Shown here in pieces: positions 8,340 to 14,371 of a stretch of DNA of 19,321 nucleotides (position 1 is its first letter; every line of letters begins with the position of its first letter). Made by a program: the position numbers and the translations under genes. The stretch lies in the NCBI GenBank assembly GCA_945928335.1, contig CAMENK010000005.1, forward strand, positions 1 through 19,321. Direction: 5' to 3'. Source of the stretch: an uncultured Bacillota bacterium. GTDB lineage: Bacteria > Bacillota_I > Bacilli_A > RF39 > UBA660. Under the pieces are notes generated by a model. That model was not told the DNA's origin, searched no databases, and saw only the letters and a list, made by a program, of their open reading frames with translations.

Positions 8340-9716
8340 CTAAAATTCACAATTTCCAGGTGTTCTTGGATAAGGAATAACATCCCTTATATTTTCTACA
8401 CCAGTTAAATAAATAAGTAATCTTTCAAATCCCATTCCAAATCCGGAATGTACACACCCACCAAATCTTCTTAAATCTAAATACCATTTCATTTCATCAG
8501 GATTCATATTTAATTCATTCATTCTATTTACTAATTTTTGATAGTTTTCTTCTCTTTGACTACCACCCATTAGTTCTCCAGCTCCTGGTACTTCCAAATC
8601 AACTGCTGCCACTGTTTTACCATCTTCATTTTGTTTCATATAAAAAGCTTTTATATCCTTAGGCCAATTTTTTATAAATACAGGCCCATTGAAATATTCA
8701 GTTATATACTTTTCATGTTCTTTAGCAATATCTTCACCATATTCTGGTTCAAATTCCCATTTTACATTAGCATTCTTTAATATAGTTATAACTTCTTCAT
8801 GATCTATTCTTGTAAATTCACTATTTACAAGTCTATTAAGTTTATCAATTAAACCTTTTTCAACAAACTTATCAAAAAATTCCATCTCATCTTTAGCATT
8901 ATCTAAAACATATTTAACAACATATTTAAGCATACTTTCCATTATATCCATATCTTTATCTAAATCACAAAATGCAACTTCTGGTTCTATCATCCAAAAT
9001 TCATTAGCGTGTGTTTTAGTATTAGAATTTTCTGCTCTAAAAGTTGGCCCAAAGGTATATGTTTTTTTGTAAGCCATCGCAAAAGTTTCAGTCTCTAATT
9101 GACCAGAAACAGTTAAATTAGCAGGTTTACTAAAGAAATCCTTTGAGTAATCTACTTTTCCTTCCTTAGCCACTCTATCTAAATCAAGTGTAGTAACTTG
9201 GAACATTTCTCCAGCCCCTTCACAATCACTAGCAGTTATAAGAGGTGCATGAAAATATACATACCCATTATCTTGAAAATATTTATGAATAGCATAAGCA
9301 GCAATACTTCTTACTCTAAATACTGCATTATATAAATTTGTTCTAGGTCTTAAATACGCAATCTCTCTTAAAAATTCTCTAGTAGGTCTACCTTTAGATT
9401 GCAAAGGATAATCGTCATCTACATCACCTAATAATTGAATTTCATTAACTTTAATTTCATACTCTTGTCCAGAACCTTCAGATTTTATTAAAGTCCCTTT
9501 AACTTCAATCGCGCTTCCAATAGATAATTTACTTATGTTATCAAATTCATCAAGTTCATTAGTATAAACTAATTGAATATTTTTAAAACAAGTTCCATCA
9601 GAAAAATCTATAAAACCAAAATCTTTTTGCTTTCTATGATTTTTAATCCAACCATCTAAAATAACTTCCTTATTTAATAATTCTTCATATCTTTCATGTA
9701 ATTCTTTTAAATCCAT
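8340..9716 (-). CDS. asnS: Asparaginyl-tRNA synthetase
   Basis: Charges tRNA-Asn with asparagine. It is a class IIb synthetase of 458 residues, close to the bacterial AsnRS norm. The N-terminal OB-fold anticodon-binding domain (about 1-105; VILDGWIKNHRKQKDFGFIDF) is followed by the catalytic core: motif 2 is FGPTFRAENSNTKTHANEFWMIEPE and motif 3 is GFGMGFERLLIYLTGVENIRDVIPYPR near the C-terminus. The FRAENS and GELMGGSQRE strings point to AsnRS rather than AspRS. The gene begins two bases after fic with the ribosome site (AGGAAG) inside the end of fic, so its translation appears coupled to fic. That is unusual for a synthetase gene and puts it behind the toxin-antitoxin promoter unless an internal promoter exists. 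Confidence 0.95.
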   Translation of the reverse strand: MDLKELHERYEELLNKEVILDGWIKNHRKQKDFGFIDFSDGTCFKNIQLVYTNELDEFDNISKLSIGSAIEVKGTLIKSEGSGQEYEIKVNEIQLLGDVDDDYPLQSKGRPTREFLREIAYLRPRTNLYNAVFRVRSIAAYAIHKYFQDNGYVYFHAPLITASDCEGAGEMFQVTTLDLDRVAKEGKVDYSKDFFSKPANLTVSGQLETETFAMAYKKTYTFGPTFRAENSNTKTHANEFWMIEPEVAFCDLDKDMDIMESMLKYVVKYVLDNAKDEMEFFDKFVEKGLIDKLNRLVNSEFTRIDHEEVITILKNANVKWEFEPEYGEDIAKEHEKYITEYFNGPVFIKNWPKDIKAFYMKQNEDGKTVAAVDLEVPGAGELMGGSQREENYQKLVNRMNELNMNPDEMKWYLDLRRFGGCVHSGFGMGFERLLIYLTGVENIRDVIPYPRTPGNCEF

Positions 9717-9718
9717 AT

Positions 9719-10357
9719 TTACTTCCTCTTTTCCCTTGTATCCATTATATCACTAATCATTCTTTTTATGTATACATTATTTTTTTCAACATCAAAATCT
9801 TTTGATTCAAAACAGGCTGCTACCAAAGCATCTCTTGCATATTCAAAAGCTCCATTATTTTTAAAAAAATTCTTATCAAATTCAATTCCATAACTTTTTA
9901 ATAATTCTCTCATATATACTAAAGTAGTTCTAGTATTACCCTCTCTAAAAGGATGAGTATTCCATAAAGTCACTACTACATTTGTTATATAATCAACTCT
10001 TTCTTCTTTATTTAAAGAATAAAAATCTGTATTTTTTATAAATTCTATTAAACACCTTATTTGATATTCTATATTATCAGGACTAGCATACTCAACAGAA
10101 AGTCCAGCAAGTACTCTTTCACTTTTATAAATTTCAATAGTTCTATAATAACCAGCAAATTCATAAACATCACTAAATAAATACTTATGTAATTCTCTAA
10201 TATATTCTTCAGTAGGTTCAAAATATCCCTCTTTTATAACTTCATTGATTCTTACTGTTACAATATCACTTTCTGCTTGTTTAAGTTTTTCATTATCTCT
10301 AATATTTAATTTATTTCTTAAAGTACCATTAGGATATTCATAATTATTTTTCTTCAT
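9719..10357 (-). CDS. Fic-family AMP-transferase, toxin-like
   Basis: Fic proteins transfer AMP (or other phosphate-containing groups) from nucleotides to target hydroxyls. The 212 residues begin with the usual small Fic layout (YPNGTLRNKLNIRDNEKLKQAE), contain the flap region FAGYYRTIEIYKSERVLAG (residues 68-86) and the active loop HPFREGNTRTTLVY at 135-148, with the catalytic H135, E139 and N141. Canonical motifs read HPFx(D/E)GNGRxxR; here T142 replaces the second Gly and L146 the last Arg, which normally holds the ATP gamma-phosphate and pairs with the inhibitory Glu. There is no N-terminal inhibitory helix within the protein. The antitoxin-like gene overlaps its start by 14 bases. Comparable HPFREGNTRT proteins are, as I recall, common, so it may be active but with different chemistry or control. 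Confidence 0.88.
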   Translation of the reverse strand: MKKNNYEYPNGTLRNKLNIRDNEKLKQAESDIVTVRINEVIKEGYFEPTEEYIRELHKYLFSDVYEFAGYYRTIEIYKSERVLAGLSVEYASPDNIEYQIRCLIEFIKNTDFYSLNKEERVDYITNVVVTLWNTHPFREGNTRTTLVYMRELLKSYGIEFDKNFFKNNGAFEYARDALVAACFESKDFDVEKNNVYIKRMISDIMDTREKRK

Positions 10358-10517
10358 AATACTCTTTTAACCTTTCAATTATTTCTTCAGTTGTCAAATT
10401 ATTTTCAATATTTTCATTTATAAGTGCTTTAAGTATTTCAGATGGCGGATTACCATCAGCAGAGTTAATTTGTATAGCTTCTTCCCATAATTCTTTTTTT
10501 TCATCTTTCATATTCAT
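10344..10517 (-). CDS. VbhA-like antitoxin paired with the Fic protein
   Basis: A 55-57 residue frame starting at ATG 10517 or the in-frame ATG 10511, ending at TAA 10344-10346, 14 bases inside fic. From ATG 10511 it reads MKDEKKELWEEAIQINSADG, then NPPSEILKALINENIENNLT, then TEEIIERLKEYYEEK. The helix, then NPPSE, then a helix, then (L)TTEEII organisation is that of VbhA-type Fic antitoxins (for example LEGLEP... followed by a helical pair). The inhibitory motif (S/T)xxxE(G/N) reads I15xxxD19G20 here, so both the hydroxyl residue and the Glu are changed. The acidic composition and the overlap with fic are typical of an antitoxin. With the promoter at 10529 the mRNA would have only about five bases before the first ATG. 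Confidence 0.78.
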   Translation of the reverse strand: MNMKDEKKELWEEAIQINSADGNPPSEILKALINENIENNLTTEEIIERLKEYYEEK

Positions 10518-10528
10518 CACTAAATAAA

Positions 10529-10534
10529 ATTATA
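10529..10534 (-). promoter_or_regulatory. Extended -10 (TGTATAAT) of the antitoxin-fic-asnS operon
   Basis: On the minus strand TGTATAAT just after the rpmA terminator. The -35 position is only a run of T, so recognition would rest on the extended -10. The predicted start is about 10522, five bases before ATG 10517. Confidence 0.45.
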
Positions 10535-10550
10535 CACGAATTTTAATAAG

Positions 10551-10583
10551 AAAAAAAGTGTTTACTTAACTAGGTAAACACTT
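10551..10583 (-). terminator. Terminator of rplU-prp-rpmA, overlapping the rpmA stop
   Basis: On the minus strand GTGTTTAC (10581-10574) pairs with GTAAACAC (10565-10558) around an 8-base loop, followed by seven T. The last rpmA codons form the 5' arm and the loop, and the TAA stop reaches into the 3' arm. Confidence 0.85.
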
Positions 10584-10849
10584 ACTTGTTTTTTATCTTT
10601 TCCTTTTCTTTCATACTTAACAATTCCATCAACTAATGCAAATAATGTATGATCTTTTCCCATTCCAACATTTACACCAGGATAAATTCTAGTCCCTCTT
10701 TGACGATAAATGATATTTCCAGCTTCAGCAAATTCACCATCAGACTTTTTTGCACCTAATCTACGTCCAGCAGAATCTCTACCATTTTTAGTAGAACCAA
10801 CACCTTTTTTAGACGCAAATAGTTGTAAATCTATATTCATAAATTTCAT
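10562..10849 (-). CDS. rpmA: 50S ribosomal protein L27 precursor
   Basis: L27 contacts the tRNA acceptor ends in the peptidyl-transferase centre. The 95 residues include the Firmicutes-type N-terminal extension MKFMNIDLQLF followed by ASKKGVGSTKNGRDS. In this clade the protease Prp cuts between F and A (here F11/A12) to expose the functional N-terminus, and prp is the next gene upstream. The body (RLGAKKSDGE, NIIYRQRGTRIYPG, GKDHTLFALVDG) is fully conserved. I keep the ATG at 10849 because GGAGG lies eight bases before it; M4 would be too far. It is last of the rplU-prp-rpmA operon. Confidence 0.97.
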   Translation of the reverse strand: MKFMNIDLQLFASKKGVGSTKNGRDSAGRRLGAKKSDGEFAEAGNIIYRQRGTRIYPGVNVGMGKDHTLFALVDGIVKYERKGKDKKQVSVYLVK

Positions 10850-11158
10850 CTAATTTTCCTCCTTAATCCTAACATTTTCTTTGTAATCACTCTCAATACT
10901 TTTTAAAATATTTACTAAATTTTCTAAAAGTTTATTAGTAATACTATCTTGTTTAATATTTTTTAAATAAAAATTATTATCTTCATTATAAGTAATAGAA
11001 TTCTCATCAAATGTTAAACAAGCATTAACTGTAGTAATAAGAGCACTACTTACACCAGCACATACTATATCTTTTCCATACTCATCATATTTAGCATGCC
11101 CGTTCATTTTAATTTCTTCTATTAAATTATTATTTCTTTTAATAGTAATTTTAATCAT
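10850..11158 (-). CDS. prp: Ribosomal-processing cysteine protease Prp
   Basis: Cleaves the N-terminal extension of L27. The 102 residues carry the catalytic pair H21 in MNGHAKY and C33 in GKDIVCAGVSSAL, with the Gly-rich loop between them; the C-terminal half is helical. It is located between rplU and rpmA, as in nearly all Firmicutes with the extended L27. It starts two bases after rplU and ends immediately before the rpmA ATG, its last codons carrying the rpmA ribosome site, so the three genes are tightly coupled. The C-terminus is Lys/Glu-rich and less conserved. Confidence 0.93.
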   Translation of the reverse strand: MIKITIKRNNNLIEEIKMNGHAKYDEYGKDIVCAGVSSALITTVNACLTFDENSITYNEDNNFYLKNIKQDSITNKLLENLVNILKSIESDYKENVRIKEEN

Positions 11159-11160
11159 AT

Positions 11161-11466
11161 TTACTTCACTTCGATACTTTTAATAACAATCTTAGTATAT
11201 GGTTGTCTATGTCCATGAACTACTCTAGAAGATTTAGTTTTGTTTTTATATTTAAATACTCTAATCTTCTTTTGTTTACCATGCTTTAATACAGTAGCAG
11301 TAACTTTAGCGCCTTCAACAGTAGGATTTCCAACTTTACCATCTACATATAAAACCTTATCAAAAACAACATCAGTATTTACTTCATTGTCAAGTTTTTC
11401 AACATAAAGTTCAGTACCTTCACTAACTAAATATTGTTTTCCACCAGTAACTATAATAGCTTTCAT
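11161..11466 (-). CDS. rplU: 50S ribosomal protein L21
   Basis: Binds 23S rRNA in early 50S assembly. The 101 residues are of normal length and start MKAIIVTGGKQYLVSEGTEL. The C-terminal signature is complete (KIRVFKYKNKTKSSRVVHGHRQPYTKI, residues 68-94). AAGGAGGAATATT gives a strong ribosome site before the ATG. It is the first gene of the rplU-prp-rpmA operon, behind a structured leader and a consensus promoter. In Bacillus spoIVFB lies directly upstream; here a DUF3990/DUF3791 cassette has come between. Confidence 0.97.
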   Translation of the reverse strand: MKAIIVTGGKQYLVSEGTELYVEKLDNEVNTDVVFDKVLYVDGKVGNPTVEGAKVTATVLKHGKQKKIRVFKYKNKTKSSRVVHGHRQPYTKIVIKSIEVK

Positions 11467-11558
11467 AATATTCCTCCTTCAATAAGACTCGCCTTTAAGG
11501 TAAGCATATGCTTTTTAAAACCTTTTCCGAGCGGTTGTAGAGAAAGATTTCTACAAAC
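11467..11558 (-). ncRNA. L21 leader, cis-regulatory 5' UTR of rplU
   Basis: About 92 bases between the predicted start and the rplU ATG. One hairpin pairs 11535-11541 with 11550-11556 (TTGTAGA/TCTACAA). A second element combines the self-complementary AAGCATATGCTT (11502-11513) with longer pairs CCTT/AAGG (11521-11524 with 11497-11500) and CGAG/CTCG (11528-11531 with 11488-11491). The position and two-stem form fit the Firmicutes L21 leader family, thought to mediate feedback by L21. The covariance match is not computed. Confidence 0.7.
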
Positions 11559-11564
11559 AAACTG

Positions 11565-11593
11565 ATTTTACCATAAAAGAAATATTAAGTCAA
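11565..11593 (-). promoter_or_regulatory. Promoter of rplU operon
   Basis: TTGACT (11593-11588), 17 bases, TAAAAT (11570-11565) with TGG directly before the -10: a near-consensus sigma-A promoter with predicted start about 11558. Confidence 0.8.
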
Positions 11594-11607
11594 ACATTTT
11601 ATTCTTT

Positions 11608-11823
11608 TCACTCCTTTAAAAATAAATCAACATCTTCTAATAAATAATCTTTTCCTAAAGTATGTAAAAGTTCATATCCATTAGTTAAATAATCTATAAC
11701 ACCTTCTCTTAAAAATAACTCATAAGTTTCTTTACCACTTAAAGAATGTTTATTTTTATAATTTTCAATCATAAATAATATAAAATCATTTATTTTTTTA
11801 TCAATATCATTACTCTGGAACAT
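11608..11823 (-). CDS. DUF3791 family protein
   Basis: 71 residues with the DUF3791 pattern: an N-terminal helix (INDFILFMIENYKNKHSLSG), KETYELFLREGVIDYLTNGYELLHTLG, then DYLLEDVDLFLKE. Families of this kind are found next to DUF3990 genes and are small, helical and of unknown function. The ATG overlaps the end of the preceding gene by 14 bases, with GTGGTG upstream as the likely ribosome site. It is the last gene of the cassette, with the rplU promoter right behind it and no terminator between. The pairing with an ART-like DUF3990 gene suggests an antitoxin or partner role; that is inference. Confidence 0.75.
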   Translation of the reverse strand: MFQSNDIDKKINDFILFMIENYKNKHSLSGKETYELFLREGVIDYLTNGYELLHTLGKDYLLEDVDLFLKE

Positions 11824-12043
11824 TTAAAACACCACTTTCTTTTTCTTCTTTAAGCATATCAAATAAAGCAACTTTACTAAAATACCACATTTTATTTGAT
11901 TCTTCTTCTAGCATTTCATAAAGTTCTGATTCATATAATAATTTCATAGAATCACTATAAGATAATTTATAATATGTTTTTATCTCTTCACATAAACAAG
12001 ATAAAATAGGAACTAAAATACAAGAATATTTTTCTTTACTCAT
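11810..12043 (-). CDS. Small DUF3791-like protein of the DUF3990 cassette
   Basis: 77 residues. I place the start at ATG 12043 (MSKEKYSCILVP) because GGAGG lies seven bases before it. The upstream ATG at 12070 lacks a ribosome site and lies inside the previous gene. The gene overlaps the end of the DUF3990 frame by eight bases (ATGAGTAA). The product is helical (ILSCLCEEIKTYYKLSYSDSMKLLYESELYEML) and resembles the neighbouring DUF3791 protein in layout: helix, short Leu/Tyr loop, helix, acidic tail. It may be a diverged paralogue. Function is unknown; its coupling to DUF3990 suggests that it acts with it. Confidence 0.65.
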   Translation of the reverse strand: MSKEKYSCILVPILSCLCEEIKTYYKLSYSDSMKLLYESELYEMLEEESNKMWYFSKVALFDMLKEEKESGVLNVPE

Positions 12044-12529
12044 TTTTATCCTCCAATAAAACACTTTCAATATAGGTTAAAGTATTTAAAGATTTTTCAG
12101 TATGAAAAGATATTTGATTAGATAAAAGATACGCTTTTAATCTTTTAATTGTTTCAGATTTATCATACAAACCTGTATCATATCCAACTAAAACTTGATA
12201 TAAATTATCATCAGCTACCGGACCTTTGACAATATCAAAACTATGTGTCAATACTTCTTCATTTCTATTTTTAAATACAAAATCAAGCCATTCTTCAGTA
12301 GCATTATTAAAATTTAATATTTCTAAATCAATATTTTCATTATATTCATAAACATTTATATATCTTTTAATATTTTTATTATCTTTAATTCTACTTTTCT
12401 TTATTTCTGTCCGTTTAACAAATCATAACTTGTAGTTGTATAAAACCCTTTACCAAAATCAGTTTTACTTTTTAATAATTTTAAATCAGGTTTTTTAACT
12501 ACATATAAGTTTCCATGATAAACTTTCAC
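12036..12529 (-). pseudogene. DUF3990 family (ADP-ribosyltransferase-like) gene broken by a frameshift
   Basis: A GTG start at 12529, with AGGAAGTGAT upstream, gives VKVYHGNLYVVKKPDL, then TDFGKGFYTTTSYD, the typical DUF3990 start. This frame stops at TAA 12401-12403. A second frame continues the same family: FVKRTEIKKSR, then VYEYNENIDLEILNFNNATEEWLDFV, then THSFDIVKGPVADDNLYQVL, and a C-terminal ISFHTEKSLNTL, ending at 12036. The switch lies at about 12420-12427, where homologues usually have a QAKRW-like stretch; a small deletion not divisible by three explains it. YHG and the GFYTTT motif recall the H and Y of the H-Y-E ADP-ribosyltransferase fold. The C-terminal frame has ATG 12251 but no ribosome site. 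A sequencing error cannot be excluded. Confidence 0.75.
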
Positions 12530-12548
12530 ATAATCACTTCCTATATTT

Positions 12549-12577
12549 ATTATAATATAAATATAAAATAATATCAA
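12549..12577 (-). promoter_or_regulatory. Promoter of the DUF3990/DUF3791 cassette
   Basis: TTGATA (12577-12572), 17 bases, TATAAT (12554-12549): close to the sigma-A consensus, overlapping the spoIVFB stop codon. The predicted start is about 12542, leaving a 13-base leader with the ribosome site. The cassette thus has its own vegetative promoter. Confidence 0.7.
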
Positions 12578-13293
12578 ACAAAAGTCTTATTTTTAAGTAC
12601 ATAATTTTTATTTCTCATAATTTCTTTAATATTACTAATTACTATAGTTTTATTAAACTTATATTTTTTAACTATTCTCTCTGATATTAAAGTTTCTAAT
12701 CTATATCTATGTAACTTAATTTCTTCATATAAATTAAATACTAAAAACAATAAAAGTAAAAAGGCCAATAATTTATTACAAAATATAAAAATTAAGGGTA
12801 AAGATATAAAACTTATAATTATAGTAATTAAATGGCTTAGATTATAAGGCAAAATTAAATCTAATAGATTATTAAGTAACTTTCCACCATCTAAAGGTAA
12901 AATGGGAAGTAAATTAAAACTTAACAAAAGTATATTTATATCATAAATCTTATCATATGTTAAATCACTTATAAAATTATTCTTATATAAAATTGTTAAA
13001 AATGCAAAAAATAATATTTGAAATAAAGGACCCATAATAACTAATAAAATTTCTTTATAAATATTTAAATTAAGATCTTCATCTAAAGTAGTTACTCCTC
13101 CAAACATAAATATTTTTATTTTTTTAACTTTTAATTTTAGTAATATTCCAGCTAAAAAATGTCCTAATTCATGAACAACTATAGTTATAATAGTAATAAA
13201 TACATATTCAAAATAACCAGCTAAAAAAGATAATAATATTATTAAATATGTACTAAAGTCTATTTCAATAAATTTAAATATATTTTTTATAAT
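12574..13293 (-). CDS. spoIVFB: Stage IV sporulation intramembrane metalloprotease SpoIVFB
   Basis: Membrane-embedded M50 (site-2) protease that cleaves pro-sigma-K in the mother cell of sporulating Bacillus. The first in-frame ATG is 13107, but the catalytic HELGH lies upstream of it (bases 13158-13172), so translation must begin earlier. Behind the in-frame stop at 13294-13296 the only candidates are ATT 13293 or ATA 13290, placed 7-10 bases after AAGGGGAAG; no ATG, GTG or TTG exists in the frame. From ATT the protein has 239 residues with H41, E42, H45 and the third ligand D135 in NLLPILPLDGG, almost the B. subtilis numbering (43, 44, 47, 137). About six hydrophobic segments are visible. 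The C-terminal CBS region of about 288-residue homologues is shortened. It overlaps spoIVFA by 20 bases. Confidence 0.85.
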   Translation of the reverse strand: MIKNIFKFIEIDFSTYLIILLSFLAGYFEYVFITIITIVVHELGHFLAGILLKLKVKKIKIFMFGGVTTLDEDLNLNIYKEILLVIMGPLFQILFFAFLTILYKNNFISDLTYDKIYDINILLLSFNLLPILPLDGGKLLNNLLDLILPYNLSHLITIIISFISLPLIFIFCNKLLAFLLLLFLVFNLYEEIKLHRYRLETLISERIVKKYKFNKTIVISNIKEIMRNKNYVLKNKTFV

Positions 13294-13867
13294 CTAATAC
13301 TTCCCCTTCTTTTTGAAATACTAAATACAAATACTTATTAGCAGTACCTATAATAGTACCCTTTTCAATATAATCATAAACTTTAATATCATTACTTATA
13401 ACATTACCATATATAACATCTATACCATTACTCTGTTGTACAATTACACTCATGCCATATCCTTCATTTTCTCCAACAAATACTACTAACCCACTTTCTA
13501 AAAGTTTAACTGGATACTCTTCACTAACATTTAATTTAACTCCATCTAAATAATCTTCACTACTAGAATACTCTATTCCTTTAGAACTACTAACTAATTC
13601 AGTATCATCACTTTTTTTCTTACTTAGTGGATTAAAATTAGCAATATATTTTTTATATAAGCTATTTATTTTAGAAAAATTATAATTTCTTTCTAATAAC
13701 TCTTTCTTTACAATATTTTTAGTACTAGTACTTAAATTACATATAATTAAAATAACTAAAACAACTACAGCAGTTAATAATGTTCTTCTAATTATACTTA
13801 CTCTATAAGAGAGTTTATTATCTTTTTCATTACTTTTTATTCTTTTTAAATAATCTTCTTTAGTCAT
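13274..13867 (-). CDS. spoIVFA: Stage IV sporulation protein FA (degenerate LytM domain)
   Basis: Holds and restrains SpoIVFB in the outer forespore membrane, together with BofA, until the SpoIVB signal. The 197 residues comprise a cytoplasmic basic N-terminus, one membrane segment (about residues 29-45, LLTAVVVLVILIICNLS), a Lys/Ser-rich linker and a C-terminal M23/LytM-like domain (about 118-197: GLVVFVGENEGYGMSVIVQQ, then a YIEKGTIIGTA-like turn). The metal-binding histidines of active M23 peptidases are missing (the usual YGH is YGN), as is normal for SpoIVFA. The ribosome site GGGTGA lies six bases before ATG. It is followed by spoIVFB, as in Bacillus. Confidence 0.83.
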   Translation of the reverse strand: MTKEDYLKRIKSNEKDNKLSYRVSIIRRTLLTAVVVLVILIICNLSTSTKNIVKKELLERNYNFSKINSLYKKYIANFNPLSKKKSDDTELVSSSKGIEYSSSEDYLDGVKLNVSEEYPVKLLESGLVVFVGENEGYGMSVIVQQSNGIDVIYGNVISNDIKVYDYIEKGTIIGTANKYLYLVFQKEGEVLDYKKYI

Positions 13868-13886
13868 TTTATTTCACCCATAAAAG

Positions 13887-13894
13887 TATATGAA
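13887..13894 (-). promoter_or_regulatory. Candidate sigma-E -10 element before spoIVFA
   Basis: CATATACT on the minus strand agrees with the Bacillus sigma-E -10 (CATACANT) except at one base. It is followed by TTTATGGGTGA. I see no clear -35. The same ATATACTTT word lies before spoIIP, another mother-cell gene. It overlaps the upstream side of the divergent yigZ-like promoter. Confidence 0.35.
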
Positions 13895-13898
13895 GTTC

Positions 13899-13927
13899 TT
13901 GAAGTTTTATTAAATATAATATAAAAT
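13899..13927 (+). promoter_or_regulatory. Promoter of the YigZ-like gene, predicting a leaderless mRNA
   Basis: TTGAAG (13899-13904), 17 bases, TAAAAT (13922-13927). The expected start, seven bases after the -10, is exactly base 13934, the A of the ATG. No ribosome site is present. Confidence 0.6.
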
Positions 13928-13933
13928 TTAATT

Positions 13934-14284
13934 ATGAAGAAATTAAATACAAGTGAAGTTATAGAAAAGAAAAGTAAATTTATTGGATACCTATATGAAA
14001 TAAATAATATAGAAGAAGTATCACTAATATTAGAAGAATTAAAAAAAGAACATAAAAAAGCTAATCACTTTTGTTATGCCTATAAAATAGGAAATATAGA
14101 AAAAAAGAATGAAGACAAAGAACCTTCCAACACAGCTGGTAAACCAATACTAGATATCATAAACTATAATAACTTAAATAACACCCTAATAGTAGTGGTA
14201 AGATATTTTGGAGGCACATTACTCGGAAGAGGACTATTAACTAGAACATATAGTAAAACTGCTAGAATGCTTATAGAAAAGTAA
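13934..14284 (+). CDS. YigZ/IMPACT (UPF0029) family protein, N-terminal domain only
   Basis: The 116 residues hold the complete UPF0029 N-terminal domain: KSKFIGYLYEI, KKANHFCYAYKIG, EPSNTAGKPILDII, then VVRYFGGTLLGRGLLTRTYSKTA. The family is of uncertain biochemistry (IMPACT is a translation regulator in eukaryotes; bacterial YigZ/YvyE has no agreed function). Normal YigZ/YvyE proteins have about 200-215 residues with a second ferredoxin-like domain. Here TAA comes right after the first domain, and no continuation is visible in any frame before the terminator. The gene is isolated, plus strand, with its own promoter, no ribosome site and a terminator. Confidence 0.88.
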   Translation: MKKLNTSEVIEKKSKFIGYLYEINNIEEVSLILEELKKEHKKANHFCYAYKIGNIEKKNEDKEPSNTAGKPILDIINYNNLNNTLIVVVRYFGGTLLGRGLLTRTYSKTARMLIEK

Positions 14285-14314
14285 CAATTTTAAAATAAAA
14301 GAATATAATATATT

Positions 14315-14371
14315 AAGTAAAGATTAGATATCTAAGGGATTTAGATATTAGAAACGATCTTTACTTTTTTT
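14315..14371 (+). terminator. Large nested-hairpin terminator after the YigZ-like gene
   Basis: The outer stem AGTAAAGAT (14316-14324) pairs with ATCTTTACT (14357-14365), followed by seven T. Inside is a second hairpin (TATCTAA/TTAGATA around GGGAT). It terminates the plus-strand gene; the convergent minus-strand gene ends right next to it at 14372. Confidence 0.75.

Noticed and set aside
12036..12251. 71-residue frame as an independent gene
   Set aside because: It is the C-terminal part of the frameshifted DUF3990 gene; its ATG has no ribosome site, and family sequence continues upstream in the same frame.
13274..13297. Programmed -1 frameshift joining spoIVFA and spoIVFB
   Set aside because: The spoIVFB frame is +1 relative to spoIVFA, so a -1 slip on the A-run would not enter it. 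A fusion would also be unlike known members, which are two proteins.
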